NCBI RefSeq assembly: GCF_963576615.1
Contig: NC_088708.1
Span: forward strand, 29,333,191-29,397,190
DNA from: Watersipora subatra
Taxonomy: Eukaryota; Bryozoa; Gymnolaemata; Cheilostomatida; Watersiporidae
Direction of reading: 5' to 3'
Length of the DNA: 64,000 bases
This document shows positions 52,378-63,710 of the stretch, piece after piece (within the stretch, counting starts at the first letter, position 1; every line of letters starts with the position of its first letter). A model generated the notes under the pieces. The model made no database searches and was not told the DNA's origin. It was given only the letters and a program-made list of their open reading frames with translations. Position numbers and translations under genes: made by a program.

Positions 52378-55300
52378 CTGAAACAAATCAACCTTGGTCT
52401 TTAGACAATAAGCATAGCTTGGCGAATATTCTATTTTATTAATAAACTATTTGTTCATAATTTCTGATCGTCTCTTTAAGCAGTTTTTAGAAACATGATC
52501 AGAAAAAAGCAAAGCATGAACTGTGTAAAAAATTATTAAAATAATCTTCTCCCTGATAGGGAAAATAAACTAGCTCTCCAACTCCTGTTCTCCTAGCAAA
52601 TCCAAACAAATGTCAGCCTGTTTTATTATGGACATCACTTGTTATAATAAAAATGAGCCAATGTTTTTTTCTGTATCACTCAACAGCTGCTTCAACGAGT
52701 TGTTGGATTTACAAGTCAGACCCAGCAATGCTCATCAACTTGCACCACAAACCGCTTCATAAAATCAAACAATGGAGTTCTCTAGTAGATATGTAAAACA
52801 ATTTGCTATGTACTTTTAAATAACTATCAATAAATTTGTGTTTGGAGATGAATTTTAGTCTAAAGACCCACCTTGTTTTTATCAGAATCTAAAAAGCTAA
52901 TTTGCATGAAGGGTGTTGCATAATAATATAGCGACCTTGGGCGCATACCTTAACATTGCAACTTGTCTCCCCTGTATTATTATGCAAATGGCATTGTTAC
53001 AGGGTGCTTAAATTTTTACATTTTAAACATTTTTCTTACATGTATATAATATCGTAGACCCCTATTTTGTGTTGATCCCCTATAGAACTTGTTAAACAAA
53101 GGGTCAACGGCCCAACAGTTGTTAGACCAGTACAAAAAGCTCCTGAACATCTTGGAACAAACAAAGGATGCTGGGTAAAAATGTCTTTCCCACAGTAAAG
53201 CAGATGTTAGGCCACATATTAGAAAGAAACAAAGACATTTAAACCTTTTGTCCGATAAAACATCTAGAATATACAAGTGCAATACGACTGATAAATGAAG
53301 CTCAACTATGGCAGTCACTACATGATCTATATATCAGCTCCAGGCTGAGAGACTTTGCATGGAGAGTTGTCATGGACTGCTTGACAACTGGCTCAGTTCT
53401 TGCATCATGGCATGCATCTTTGCCGAGTAGATCGTTGAACTTTCAGATATGTAAGCAGAACACCCTCGAAACCCTATTATTTTAACCCTCGAAAACATCT
53501 ATTATTTTATTGTGAGTCTTTAAAAGGAAAAAAGTTGCCAGACACCTTTTTGATACGTTTTTGATACGGGTCTCATAACCAATGATGATGCTAATGTGGT
53601 GGAGTCGCTGGCAGATATATTGCAACAATCAGTCTCAAAAAAGCAGCTACCAAAGCTCGCTCTGTTATCTTTTCAACTAACTGCATAAAAGGAGAATTAA
53701 AAACGATATCAGTCACGGAAACAAACAAAGGAGGTTGCTTACATCAGATATCTGGCCAGGTTGCAAAATTAATGTCCGCTTCTCCTCGAAGCCATTCGAT
53801 TCATTTCTGACAATCTCCACTTGGGTTTCAAAACCCTCATGTTCGGTGCATGGCAGTATGGCTGCAGCGGAATGTCACCACTTTGTTCAGATTTATCTCC
53901 TCCCGATTAGTTTCACCAGCTTGTTTTAATGTTAAATGCTCAGTTCTCATCCATTCTACTCAACTCTTTGTTTGAAACTTGAAACTCTTATGAGTTCAAA
54001 CTAGTTTGAACTCATTAGCCTGTGGCTCCCACGACAAAGTTAAGAAGGTGATCAGGGTTTGACTCCCTACTTTAAGTGGGTTACGGTAACATCATCCTGC
54101 ATTAACTTAATGTTATTATTTTAATGCGAAGGGCTAAACCATAACACATGTTGTTTTTCTGTTGTGCTTTAACCTAAATAAGCCTTTTATTAAAGATTTC
54201 TGTGAAGAAGAACATTACAATGACTCTATAAACTTATTTTTGACACCCTCGTATTTGAGGGTAGCCAATCGAAATAATAAAACCAGGCGCTAAAGCTATA
54301 TCGGGGTGTTAACGCTTAACTACAAGTATTTGTCTTTGTACGCAATGTAGCCTACATTAGATTTTCACATTACAAAAGCGAATTAGTAGTTTTCCATTTA
54401 AAGAAAATGCAGCTCTGATGGACGAAAAACCATAATTTGACATTATCTAACACTCATATGAAAACAAAACATAGGCATAGCCAAGACAATGAAAAGAAGT
54501 ATATAATGTTAAGCCACATGCTTCTTAACAGCATAACAGTCAATGAATGTGAAAGCTTGTGTTCCCAAAGCAAGTTATCATGTATTAGTTTGTCATTATG
54601 CTAGCTCGGAAGTCTGCAAAATAACACAGGCTAAAATGATGCTAAGTACAGCATTTCGTATGAGAGTGGTTGTTGGGCTTTGCATATATCTTTCTTACTT
54701 TTCTTGCACATGCTCCGCTGTCTATATTGTTACCTAATTAGCTACATTCCAAGGTACCTGTTATGACAAGTGATTGATTTTGGGCCATCAGTGGCATCCA
54801 CATTAAACCCATTCTCCTTAAAATTAAAAATTTTCTTAATATTAGAATTCAATTTTATTGACAGTTTCAGTAAGAATGTAAATGAAAGCTCAGCAGCAGT
54901 AAGGGGTGAATAGAATGTCAATAAAATAATTAAATGCAAAGAGATATTTATATGACTTACATAATCATGTTAGATACGTCCTTGTTATTGTCTACTATTA
55001 TTTGTAAAGCAAATCCTAAAAAATTTTGATCTACTAAAAATGTGATCTACTATATATAAGAATATATACGGTATATAATAATGATAGAATGTATAAATAC
55101 AATTGAGACCTATACAATACTTACCAATTGTTATATACAAGATCATTGTGACGAGTTTGACCTTGCCCGAGCTGGCCATCAGGTCTATGTTGGGAACGAC
55201 GTCCCCAAATCCGATTGTAGAAATCGTGGTGAAAGAAAAGTAGATAGCTTCTTGAAAGTTCCACGACTCGAGAGCCATAAATATGACTGCTCCCAATACC

Positions 55301-58300
55301 ACCATACCTTGAATAAATACAAAGCGAAGATTAACAAATTTACAAACATGTGTTAGCACTGAAAAGCAATGTTTTGAGTACTCATGTTATGGTTTATGTG
55401 TGAAGAACTCGTTACGACCCCCTGACCCCAACTCCCTGACCCCCAGTAGGGCCAGGAATAGCATTGAGATCATTATTAGTTTCTTCACTATAAAGGGAAT
55501 CTTTTAAAAATCTGATCTATTTTCCGTTTCTCAAAAGCTAATGGCGGTCGACTTTTAATAAAAATTTAAGCTTGAAATACTTTTGAAACGAAGGTACATA
55601 AATGAACTCAGGCACTTTAAATAAGAAATATACTGATGCTGAACTGGTATACCGAAGAGCAGAAGGATGGTCAGAGTGAGGGGTATGGTAACATTTGAAG
55701 CATCATAGTTTTTTGCAGCGCTGTCAACTTCACCTGTTTTCTCATCATCCTCATCAGTTGATTCTTTCTTGACATGTAATTTGCCTCTTTTCTTACCGCC
55801 CTGTTTGTAAGAAGTTATCATAACTAGTACAAAGTATTCACATAAAATTAATGCATTGTCATAATAAATGACTTGTATTGCATGATTCATAGAACGTTCA
55901 TTTTACAGTTCTTGGTTTTGCTAAGAATAGCGTTCAGCCATACTGGAATTTCTTACTTTCTTCCATTTCTCCAAATCGTGTCATTTAATATTTAAAAATA
56001 ATACAATATCTAGAGCCAATTGCTAAAATACAGGAATTGGACTAATGCATGCTTGACTAGAAGTAACCAGTTACCTGTTCCGCTTTAGCCGCTGTGCGAG
56101 TGTCAGTCTTTGGCTTGCGGAAACCGCAGACACAGACCACCCAGTAGAATTTCTGAAAAAGCTGTGCCAGGAGATCTCCGATGGTGGCCAGTGCAACCAT
56201 GTATACGGGTATTCCAACAAAAGCATAAACTATGCAGATGAGTCTGCCATATGTAGTGGCAGGGGAAATAACTCCATAGCCTATAACAACTTATCATTAT
56301 TATTAACTGGTACAATGCAATGACAGAAGCAATAACTCCACAAACAAATTACGATCAAGGACTTAAAATAGCCAGCTGATATCATGGCAGGGCAACAGCT
56401 TCATAGAATAAAATAGTCTACCACAATAACAAGTTTATAGCCTAGAACTTGCAAGAACTCCATAGAAGATACCAAATTTTCCTAGTAATCAACTAAACTG
56501 TGACACATGCAATAACTCTATAGACTTCATATTATTTAATGAGCACTGTAACAGTGACTACTACTTCATAGCTAGTACTGTATCAGGGGCAATAACTCCT
56601 TAGTATCTTATATCAATTAGCCAGCTATTACCCTTTTATTTACATAAAGGTGTTGACATTTGAAGAGAACCTACATACATACACGTCTTGTTATGAGAGC
56701 ATATCTGCAGCAGCCAGCTGACTTATACCTGTAGCTTTAAGCTAAATTCACTTCTTTAAGGCTACCTTCAATATACCAATAAATTGTTTGGTTTGTGCAA
56801 CAGTTTGTACCTCTTTTTGTAGAGTTTGCTGAGTTTTTTGGTGTTTTTAGATGAGGCATGTCACTCAAATAAACACTCAGTGAACTCAGTTCTTTTTAAT
56901 TCATCAGTAGAAGATTAAGTCACACAGTAAGTTTTATCCAATTTGGTATGAAGCTTGCTGAGTTTAAGGTTATAAGAGTTTAGACAATGACGTCATAGCT
57001 GATTAGCCGAGGGGGCAAAAACGCCACGCCTCCAATTGATAATATATTACTGGGAGTCTGGGACACTAACTTTACCTTCCAAAAACCCACTTCAAAAAGT
57101 AGCTAGGGTTACTTAACCACAACAATTCTACTTCTACATTCTTTACTTTGTTGGTGATTCTCATATATTAGAAGTTTTCCTTTCCTAAATGTTTTAAAAA
57201 AAAACTCTAAAATTGTATATTAAATAAAGGGTAAAATCCGTGTTTTGAATAATAACTAATTTTTTAATTATTATTAGAATTTAAACTTCTTTGTTAGTTT
57301 AGACTAATACAAAAGTCCTCCAGTCAATATTTACTTTTTAGCACTGGTTTTATGCTTCAAAAAGTGTAAAAAAATTCAGCTCAATGCCAGTGTATGCAAA
57401 TTTTCTGAACGCTCGCCGCCACCGGAAGTGAGGCTTTATATAAACCGATGTTTACATGATTGTCTATACTCTTCTATGTTCCGCTCAGGAGGCTTGCAGA
57501 GCCTTGGTTTTATCGGCTCTTATGCTTTGAGAGCCGTTAAACATTAAATATCGCTAAGCGTGATGAAAAGGATTCCAATACTAACCAGTAATGTATGTAT
57601 TTTACTCCTATGCATTTTTAGTCACAGGTTCTATAAATAAGAAAACAAATAAAACTTTGTAATGGCACAAAATCATTACAATAATAAGAGCAGTGTCCAT
57701 CCGAAACCACACTAAGAGCTATAGGAAAAAATTACCTTGCACAGGAATTGAACTCGGACCCTCCATTTCACAAAACCGCAAGCTAACCACTACACTGCTT
57801 GGCTGCCTTATCACTTCGATGAATACCAGTAATCATGCAAATATTGATTACTCATGACGATCTCTCATTGTGTACAGGACTGCCAAGCATATAGTAATTA
57901 CCATAAGTGGCGGATGAAAGGAGATCCATGTGTTGAAGGTGACCATTACTTTAATAACTTCCATGAATATATGTAGTATTTGCTGTTGAAACTAATGAAG
58001 GAATACAAACTCTGAGAAAATAATGTTGTTTTGTGGAAACAAACCTCAGAGTCTACCATTTTTAGATTAGGTGTATATTAATATTAATGCATGCATGTTG
58101 ATCTCTAGTTCATAAGCACACAGGATTAATATACAACTATTACTAGCAATTAATGTATCCAACATACGCCTCCATGCAAATATCGCAATACAGTTAGCCT
58201 GTTTAACTCTATTAAAGAACTTGTCAAATGCATTTACACTCATCTCCTTAAACTTCTGCATCAGGCTGTATAGATCTAAAAAATACAGCTAGTGGGTGTG

Positions 58301-59231
58301 TAAGAGAGACATGTGAGTACTCTCGGTGTATTTAATTTATTTTATTGTTAGTTCTCGTTTTAAATATATACCTTATTGTCAAATATCGTTACATTGTCGA
58401 ATAAAACTCCCTTAGAAGCGGAATAATAGCAACATGACACTTGTACCAATTATCATGCGTTAAAATACAAGAAGTTAGTGGTAAGGATAACAAGAACTGC
58501 TTACCAATGGTCGTGATTATGGTGAGAGCAAAGACTATGCTATTAGAGTTGGTCCAATCAGCATCGTTTCCGAGCATCTGACAATCGTGTGACGGATTGT
58601 AGCCAGCCTTTTGTACCTTTTGTACCTCAAGTGCAAAAGATTTTATGTAATCACTGTATGACTCTTCCAAATAAGTGACCGAGTCGGTGTCAATACCTTT
58701 GGCGTGCAGCACTTCGGCATCTAATTTCATCAGCCGGATAGTCGTGTTTAATGACGTTTCATAGTCTACTTGAGCCGCCAAACAGCTCTCGATTTCATTA
58801 TACGACTCGAGCTTGAAGAACACGTAAGCGCCAAGCATGAGTACGACCATGTTGACAAGCGTCAGCAAGACAATCTTGAGAACAACCTTGACAACTCGAA
58901 TAAATCGCTTAATCTTCGACTTCTTCCCATCTTTGATCTTTTGATCTACAGCTGACTCTTTGACTTCTCGCTTTGAAGGCGTGTCACTTGCGCACTGCCG
59001 ACTTGATTTAGTTTTGGACTGTAAAACAAAGGCTATCAGATGTCAGATGAAAAACCTTTCAAATATTTCACTACGAACTCGATGAAGTTCTGCTGCAGTT
59101 CCAATAAATCACATTCATTTCTTATGACAAGCTAAAATCAAAATCCCAATTCAAGTTGCATGAGTAAAACACACGAGAGATTGTCTTACCTTTTTCTGGC
59201 TGTGAATTTCACGCGCTTCCTGGGTAGACAT
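52163..59231 (-). CDS. K2P gene C: two-pore-domain potassium channel, 435 aa, six exons
   Basis: Background potassium channel, paralogue of A and B. Exons: 59231-59190, 59018-58505, 56280-56075, 55800-55653, 55307-55125, 52377-52163; 1308 nt with stop, all phases consistent. A Ser/Lys-rich N-terminus precedes M1 (about 59-83). The cap has CLAAQVDYE and NPSHDC. P1 filter is TIGYG (184-188); M2 has LATIGD in place of LANxG; the post-M2 cluster is reduced to VCVCGFRK. The loop is mixed-charge (TDEDDEKTGE) and not a pure acidic run. P2 filter is TIGFGD (334-339); M4 ends SMCFQLMVDEIYAK. The tail is the longest of the three and ends in a basic stretch (RLRKRANP). Its ATG lies 357 nt from the NUP88 stop, same strand. 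C shares the last-intron position with B, so these two look closer in structure. Confidence 0.96.
52378..55124. other. K2P C last intron
   Basis: 2.7 kb. A possible tRNA-derived SINE scrap lies at about 54010-54070, plus strand, with a box-B-like GGGTTTGACTCCC at 54055-54067. Short plus-strand open stretches at 53.34-53.70 kb look protein-like but carry stops, lack splice sites and match no family I can name with confidence. Confidence 0.4.
55125..55307 (-). CDS. K2P C exon 5: M3 end, P2, M4 start
   Basis: The acceptor is ATTCAAG|GTATGG and the donor ACAATTG|GTAAGT. Same length (183 nt) and phases as exon 5 of K2P B. Confidence 0.95.
55653..55800 (-). CDS. K2P C exon 4: charged loop, M3 start
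   Basis: The acceptor is CTTACAAACAG|GGCGGT and the donor CTCTTCG|GTATAC. It ends NVTIPLTLTILLLF. Confidence 0.95.
56075..56280 (-). CDS. K2P C exon 3: filter 1 end, M2
   Basis: The acceptor is GTTGTTATAG|GCTATGG and the donor GAACAG|GTAACT. It encodes YGVISPATTYGRLIC and M2. Confidence 0.95.
57650..57809 (-). mobile_element. tRNA-derived SINE
   Basis: On the minus strand a box A (TGTAGTGGTTAGC, plus 57782-57794) and a box B (GAGTTCAATTCC, plus 57744-57755) lie at tRNA spacing, followed by an AT-rich tail and a non-tRNA body (CCTATAGCTCTTAGTGTGG). The acceptor and T-stem do not pair, so this is not a working tRNA gene. It lies in the K2P C intron between the P1 and M2 exons. Confidence 0.65.
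57905..58217. repeat. 0.31 kb dispersed repeat, copy 2
   Basis: Partner of 44238-44548. This copy is intronic in K2P C (between the P1 and M2 exons), unlike the first, which lies past the K2P B stop. No inverted ends and no shared open frame of note. Confidence 0.85.
58505..59018 (-). CDS. K2P C exon 2: M1, cap, P1
   Basis: The acceptor is GTTTTACAG|TCCAAA and the donor ACCATTG|GTAAGC. 171 codons plus 1 nt. Confidence 0.95.
59190..59231 (-). CDS. K2P C exon 1
   Basis: ATG plus 13 codons (MSTQEAREIHSQKK). The donor is AAAAAG|GTAAGA. Confidence 0.85.
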
Positions 59232-59588
59232 GCTGACAAGCACCGAGCGAAGAATGATGACATTGAAATACTGACAACCTTCAATAACTCTTTGTTTCTA
59301 AATTATTTACAGACAGCATGAGCTGTGCATTCGTTCCATCTTTCCCCGGGGTTTAAAAACTGATTCATGCATAGATTGGCTAGGAAATGCAAACATAGCA
59401 ACAATTTATCACGAAAATCATTGGTTTTTTAATAAAATATGTATATTTTTGATATATGTGACCATTATAAAGCTAGATAGCAGTGAAGAAACATATACAA
59501 GTTCTGTCTTACAGACAATAGTATATTAGATATGCGTGCTTGTATAAGCTATCGAATATCGAGTGGTCTCTCTCTGTCCATATCTCAC
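59232..59588. promoter_or_regulatory. Short spacer between NUP88 stop and K2P C start
   Basis: Only 357 nt on the shared minus strand must hold the NUP88 3' UTR, its poly(A) site, and the K2P C promoter and 5' UTR. No AATAAA is present on this strand; the variant ATTAAA occurs at plus 59428-59433, about 155 nt past the NUP88 stop. No TATA box or other promoter motif is clear. Confidence 0.45.
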
Positions 59589-59649
59589 TCACTCTGTCAT
59601 GGCCATCATATCACGCAGTTGTTGCACCAGACCTTCGATTTGTTGAGAT
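59589..59649 (-). CDS. NUP88: NUP88 last exon
   Basis: The acceptor is AATATTTTCAG|ATCTC. It encodes SQQIEGLVQQLRDMMAMTE and TGA at 59589-59591. Confidence 0.85.
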
Positions 59650-62600
59650 CTGAAAATATTCAGAGAACAGAAACTTGAGATTGACAGATAGCTGATGAAA
59701 AGGATGACTATTGCACATTATGTAACATTAAAAAAGCTCACTTTTTTAAAACTTCATACAGAAATAAGATTTTTATATTTTATGTTAAAACCAGATTTAG
59801 ATTTGCTTCCCTCACTCTGCTCTTTATGCAATGGTACAATCAAATGCTGCCGATTGTGTAGTTTCATTTCCATCATGACAATAAATCATATGTGCTTATA
59901 TAGCAGAAATTTGGGCTGTTTTTATATTTTTAGCACAGCTAAAATAAAAGATTTTTCTCGTGCTGTTTTTTTAATACAGTAATTCAACAAGTTTGATAGA
60001 TTTATACCAGCGTTACATTCATAAGTAAAATAAAATTTGACTGAATTTTGAACCATTGCGATGTTGATATAATCTTGCTCCTCTTGATAAACAGCAGCAC
60101 GAAATAGACTTAGACTCTTTAGTAATACTTCAAATATTGGGCTCCATCATAACGCACCCACAATTAAATTTGTAGTGAAAGTTCTTCAAAAACCTCAAAC
60201 AAAAGAAAATGATGCTAATAACAATACATTTCTTCATGAGTCTAGTAGACAATCGAACACATAACTATAATATCAATGATTTGTACTTGTCATCAAAATG
60301 CATTCTATCTTGTAAGCAGACCTGCGTCTATCTTGTACGCAGACCTGCGTCTATCTTATACGCAGACCTGCGTCTACCTTGTACGCAGACCTGCATCTAT
60401 CTTACACGCAGATCTGCGTCTACCTTGTACGCAGACCTGCGTCTATCTTGTACACAGACCTGCGTCTATTTTGTACTCAGACCTGCGTCTATCTTATACG
60501 CAGACCTGCGTCTATCTTATACGCAGACCTGCGTCTATCTTGTACTCAGACCTGCGTCTATCTTGTACGCAGACCTGCGTCTATCTTGTACGCAGACCTG
60601 CGTCTATCTTATACGCAGACCTGCGTCTACCTTGTACGCAGACCTGCGTCTATTTTGTACTCAGACCTGCGTCTATCTTGTACGCAGACCTGCGTCTATC
60701 TTATACGCAGACCTGCGTCTATCTTGTAAGCAGGCCTGCCGAATGATTTTACATTGATTCATAATAAAATTACTTCTTATTAAAATAAAGTTGTCTGGCC
60801 AAAAATAATTACTTTTAGTTGTCATACTTCCCTCGAGCACTTATAACAACACAAGAAAGACTAATGAAAAGGTTACAAAGTAGGACTAAAATGGAGCTTA
60901 CAGCGGACTGCAGCAGACTACAGTTTACGTACCTTGATATATTTTAATGTTATAATCAATAGCTGAGATAGTGGTTAGCAAATAACAGTCAAACAAAAGG
61001 ACTAAATGTTTTCCGCTATAAAATCAATATAACTATAAAAAGTAAAATGGCGACATAAACATCAGACAAAAGTTATACAAGGGCTTCTATCATGTCAAAC
61101 AAGAGCAAACAATTCCCTGTGTAAAATAAGACGATTGTAATCATGAGTTGAGATCAAAAACTTCATTTAACGCTACTAGTTGTTAACATATGATGGAATT
61201 ACAAAAAAACTAAACAATCATAATTATTCTGGTTATTCTCACTATTCTGCAGCCTTGATTTCTGCTAGACTAAACTGAATTGAACCTCCACAGGAGCCAC
61301 AGAAATAGCTAAGACTTTCCACAGTCGGTACAGAAATGACTAAGATCTCTCAAAGCCGGTACAGAAACGACTAAGACCTCCCACAGGCAAAACAGAAATG
61401 ACTGAGACTTCTCATAGATGATACAGAAACGACTGAGACCTCCCACAGGTGATACAAAAATGGCTGAGACCTTCCAAAGGTTATACAGAAATGACTAAGA
61501 TCTCCCACAGTGATACAGAAATGACTAAGACCTCCCACAGTGATACAGAAATGACTAAGACCTCCCACAGTGATACAGAAACGACTAAGACCTCCCACAG
61601 TGATACAGAAGCGACTAAGACCTTCCACAGTGATACAGAAATGAGTAAGATCTCCCACAGTAATACAGAAATGACTGAGACCTCCCACAGGTAATACAGA
61701 AACGACTAAGACCTCCCACAGTGATACAGAAACGACTAAGACTTTCCAGTGATACAGAAGCGACTAAGACCTCCTACAGTGATACAGAAATGACTAAGAC
61801 CTCCCACAGTGATACAGAAACGACTAAGACCTCCCGCAGTGATACAGAAATGAACAAAACTTTTTACAGAAATTACTAAGTATCAAATGCCATCATACTC
61901 ACTCATCATGAAGTATGCTGCTGACTTGCTTCTGCTGCGTGGCATTTAAACAAGGCATGTCGGATGACTTTCTGTTTAGGCTTTCTTTTTGATATTTATA
62001 CTTCATTTTAATCTAAAACATTGTGAACAAGAGGATTTAAAACTGACAGGAAGTGTGATTGCATCACGGTGGTAGTTATCTCCCCATTGCTGAAGCCCTA
62101 TTCAAATTCATTATTATTCAAACTAATCGGACCTAGACATATACAGAACAGTTTGTGTTAAAGTTGGTGGGCATGCTGAGCTGCAACAATACCATCTTTA
62201 CATGACGAGACATTTCAAAATAAACTGACAATTGATCTCATTTAAGTTATAACTTAGTTACACGAGAAAGAAACTTTTACATGAAACGCCATCTTTATGA
62301 ACTTTCATGGCTTTGTTTATATGCAAAGCACTTTTGGCTAATACTGTTAACAAGGTAAGAGTTTTATGAGTTAATCTACACTTATGCTAAGGGTGCTAGC
62401 ACAGAGTAGATCCATCAATTTGTCATTGACATTACACCTTTAATATGCAGCCATGTTACTCAATGCATAAAATTAGATTGGCTGATAGATTTCCAGAAAA
62501 AACAAAAAACTGATAGAATAGAACAGAAACTCCAAATAAAACTCCTAATCAGGTATTTTAATTGGTTTAAATAAATTTATAGTCAAAGGAGAGTAGATAC

Positions 62601-63629
62601 ACCTGAAAACTGTAAGTGTGATTCATGAGTCTACCTGGTCAAGGCGATCTTGCAGTTCCGTGATCTCTCTCTTCCTGCTCTCCAGATGCCCTGATAGAGC
62701 TCGCTCTCCATCTGATAGCTCTGATATTGAAGACTGAATTTTAGATATCACATTTTCCATTCTGAAAGAAAACCAACTACCGATCAGACGACATAGCGGT
62801 ACATGTAACAACTGCTTACCATTTCAGCTGACGACATAGCGGTACATGTAACGACTGCTCATTACTTCAGCTAATCAGAAACTCAGTCTACCACTTGCCA
62901 TGGAAATCGAATGTCTCCATAGTTTTTGATGGATGCTTACATAAATTCATAAAATAACCAACTCTAATAAAGTACAGGCACACATACAGAGTTTTCAATA
63001 GTATATCAAATTCCCGTTTTTTGGACTCGCAACTCACTTGCATTCCAGCAGCAGGTTAAGCAGCATGTCTAGATGTACATGCTGCACTATTTCATCTTCT
63101 ATATCTCGGCTAACTTCATACGTGCCAAAAATCATTAAATATGCAGATTCAAATCCAAACATTTCTTCAACTCACAAGACCAAAATAAAAATAATCTAGA
63201 TGAATGTTTACCGCAAGCAAAGTAACAACATCCTATTGGCTGGTTATGCCATTCTGAGCTGGCATTAATACAATACGAGTAAGTAGTCCTTTCAAACATT
63301 GTAAAAACCATCTCCCACACGAGTAAAAATGGTTTTCAACGGAAACTATGTAACTTTTAACCTAAAAACTTTTAAAGGAGACATATTGACGCGCCGAGAC
63401 TAACTACCATCAACAATGTAGCTCCTGGCTGACTGAATAGCCAGGAGTCAGCGAAGTCAGCAACTCGACAGGTTTTACACACCTAACGGATAAGAGTTCA
63501 CTCTTCTCACACGTATCCTCGTATCTCTCTGCCAATTCTTCGGCAGCGTCTTTTCTAGTTTGCAGACCTTTTTCAAGACAGCGCAGATCTGAAAGCTGCT
63601 GTTCTTTGAGGTTTTCCAATGCGCTGACT
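59589..63629 (-). CDS. NUP88: NUP88, last four coding exons (5' part beyond the window)
   Basis: Nucleoporin 88 sits on the cytoplasmic face of the nuclear pore, partnered with NUP214 and NUP62, and takes part in mRNA and CRM1-dependent export. Exons 63629-63483, 62761-62635, 62012-61903 and 59649-59589 join in frame into 147 residues of coiled coil plus stop. The order matches the NUP88 C-terminus as I know it: EELAERYEDTCEKSE (vertebrate AERLADKYEEAKEKQE), then VRMENVISKIQ with ELSDGERAL (vertebrate VLSDSERDM), then LNATQQKQVSSILHDE (vertebrate LSAYQRKCIQSILKEE), then the short helical end QIEGLVQQLRDMM. The N-terminal beta-propeller lies to the right of the window. The first intron from the 3' end (2.25 kb) carries two minisatellites. 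Confidence 0.87.
60307..60737. repeat. 23-bp minisatellite, about 19 copies (NUP88 last intron)
   Basis: The unit is CGCAGACCTGCGTCTATCTT plus GTA. Because 23 is not a multiple of 3, the array reads open in three frames on the plus strand, giving frames of 116-182 codons that are not genes. The unit contains the near-palindrome CGCAGACCTGCG. Confidence 0.96.
61300..61870. repeat. 30-bp minisatellite, about 18 copies (NUP88 last intron)
   Basis: The unit is GATACAGAAATGACTAAGAC followed by CTCCCACAGT. A 30-bp period gives a 10-residue open repeat on both strands, which is an artefact of the period. Confidence 0.95.
61903..62012 (-). CDS. NUP88: NUP88 penultimate exon
   Basis: The acceptor is AATGTTTTAG|ATTAAA and the donor CATGATGA|GTGAGT. 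It encodes IKMKYKYQKESLNRK and QQKQVSSILHD. Confidence 0.85.
62635..62761 (-). CDS. NUP88: NUP88 coiled-coil exon (third from end)
   Basis: The acceptor is TTCTTTCAG|AATGG and the donor GACCAG|GTAGAC. It contains the LSDGERAL motif. Confidence 0.85.
63483..63629 (-). CDS. NUP88: NUP88 coiled-coil exon (fourth from end)
   Basis: The acceptor is CTCTGCTGTAG|AGTCAG and the donor TCCGTTAG|GTGTGT. It encodes VSALENLKEQQLSDLRC and onward. Confidence 0.8.
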
Positions 63630-63710
63630 CTACAGCAGAGAGTTAACATAAACAATATACTATTTTCATTTAACTCCAACTTGCAAAGTTTTTTATGATT
63701 GGCAAAATAT

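Noticed and set aside
53340-53700. Plus-strand stretches reading LRDFAWRVVMDCLTTGS and NVVESLADILQQ
   Set aside because: They hint at a COMM-like domain, but the pieces are in the wrong order, interrupted and without splice sites.
57730-57809. Possible functional tRNA gene
   Set aside because: Boxes A and B are present, but acceptor and T-stem do not pair and a SINE-like tail follows.
60209-60757. Three overlapping plus-strand frames of 116-182 codons
   Set aside because: All arise from the 23-bp tandem repeat, which stays open in every phase; the region is a NUP88 intron.
61371-61694. Repeat-protein-like frames on both strands
   Set aside because: Product of the 30-bp minisatellite period.
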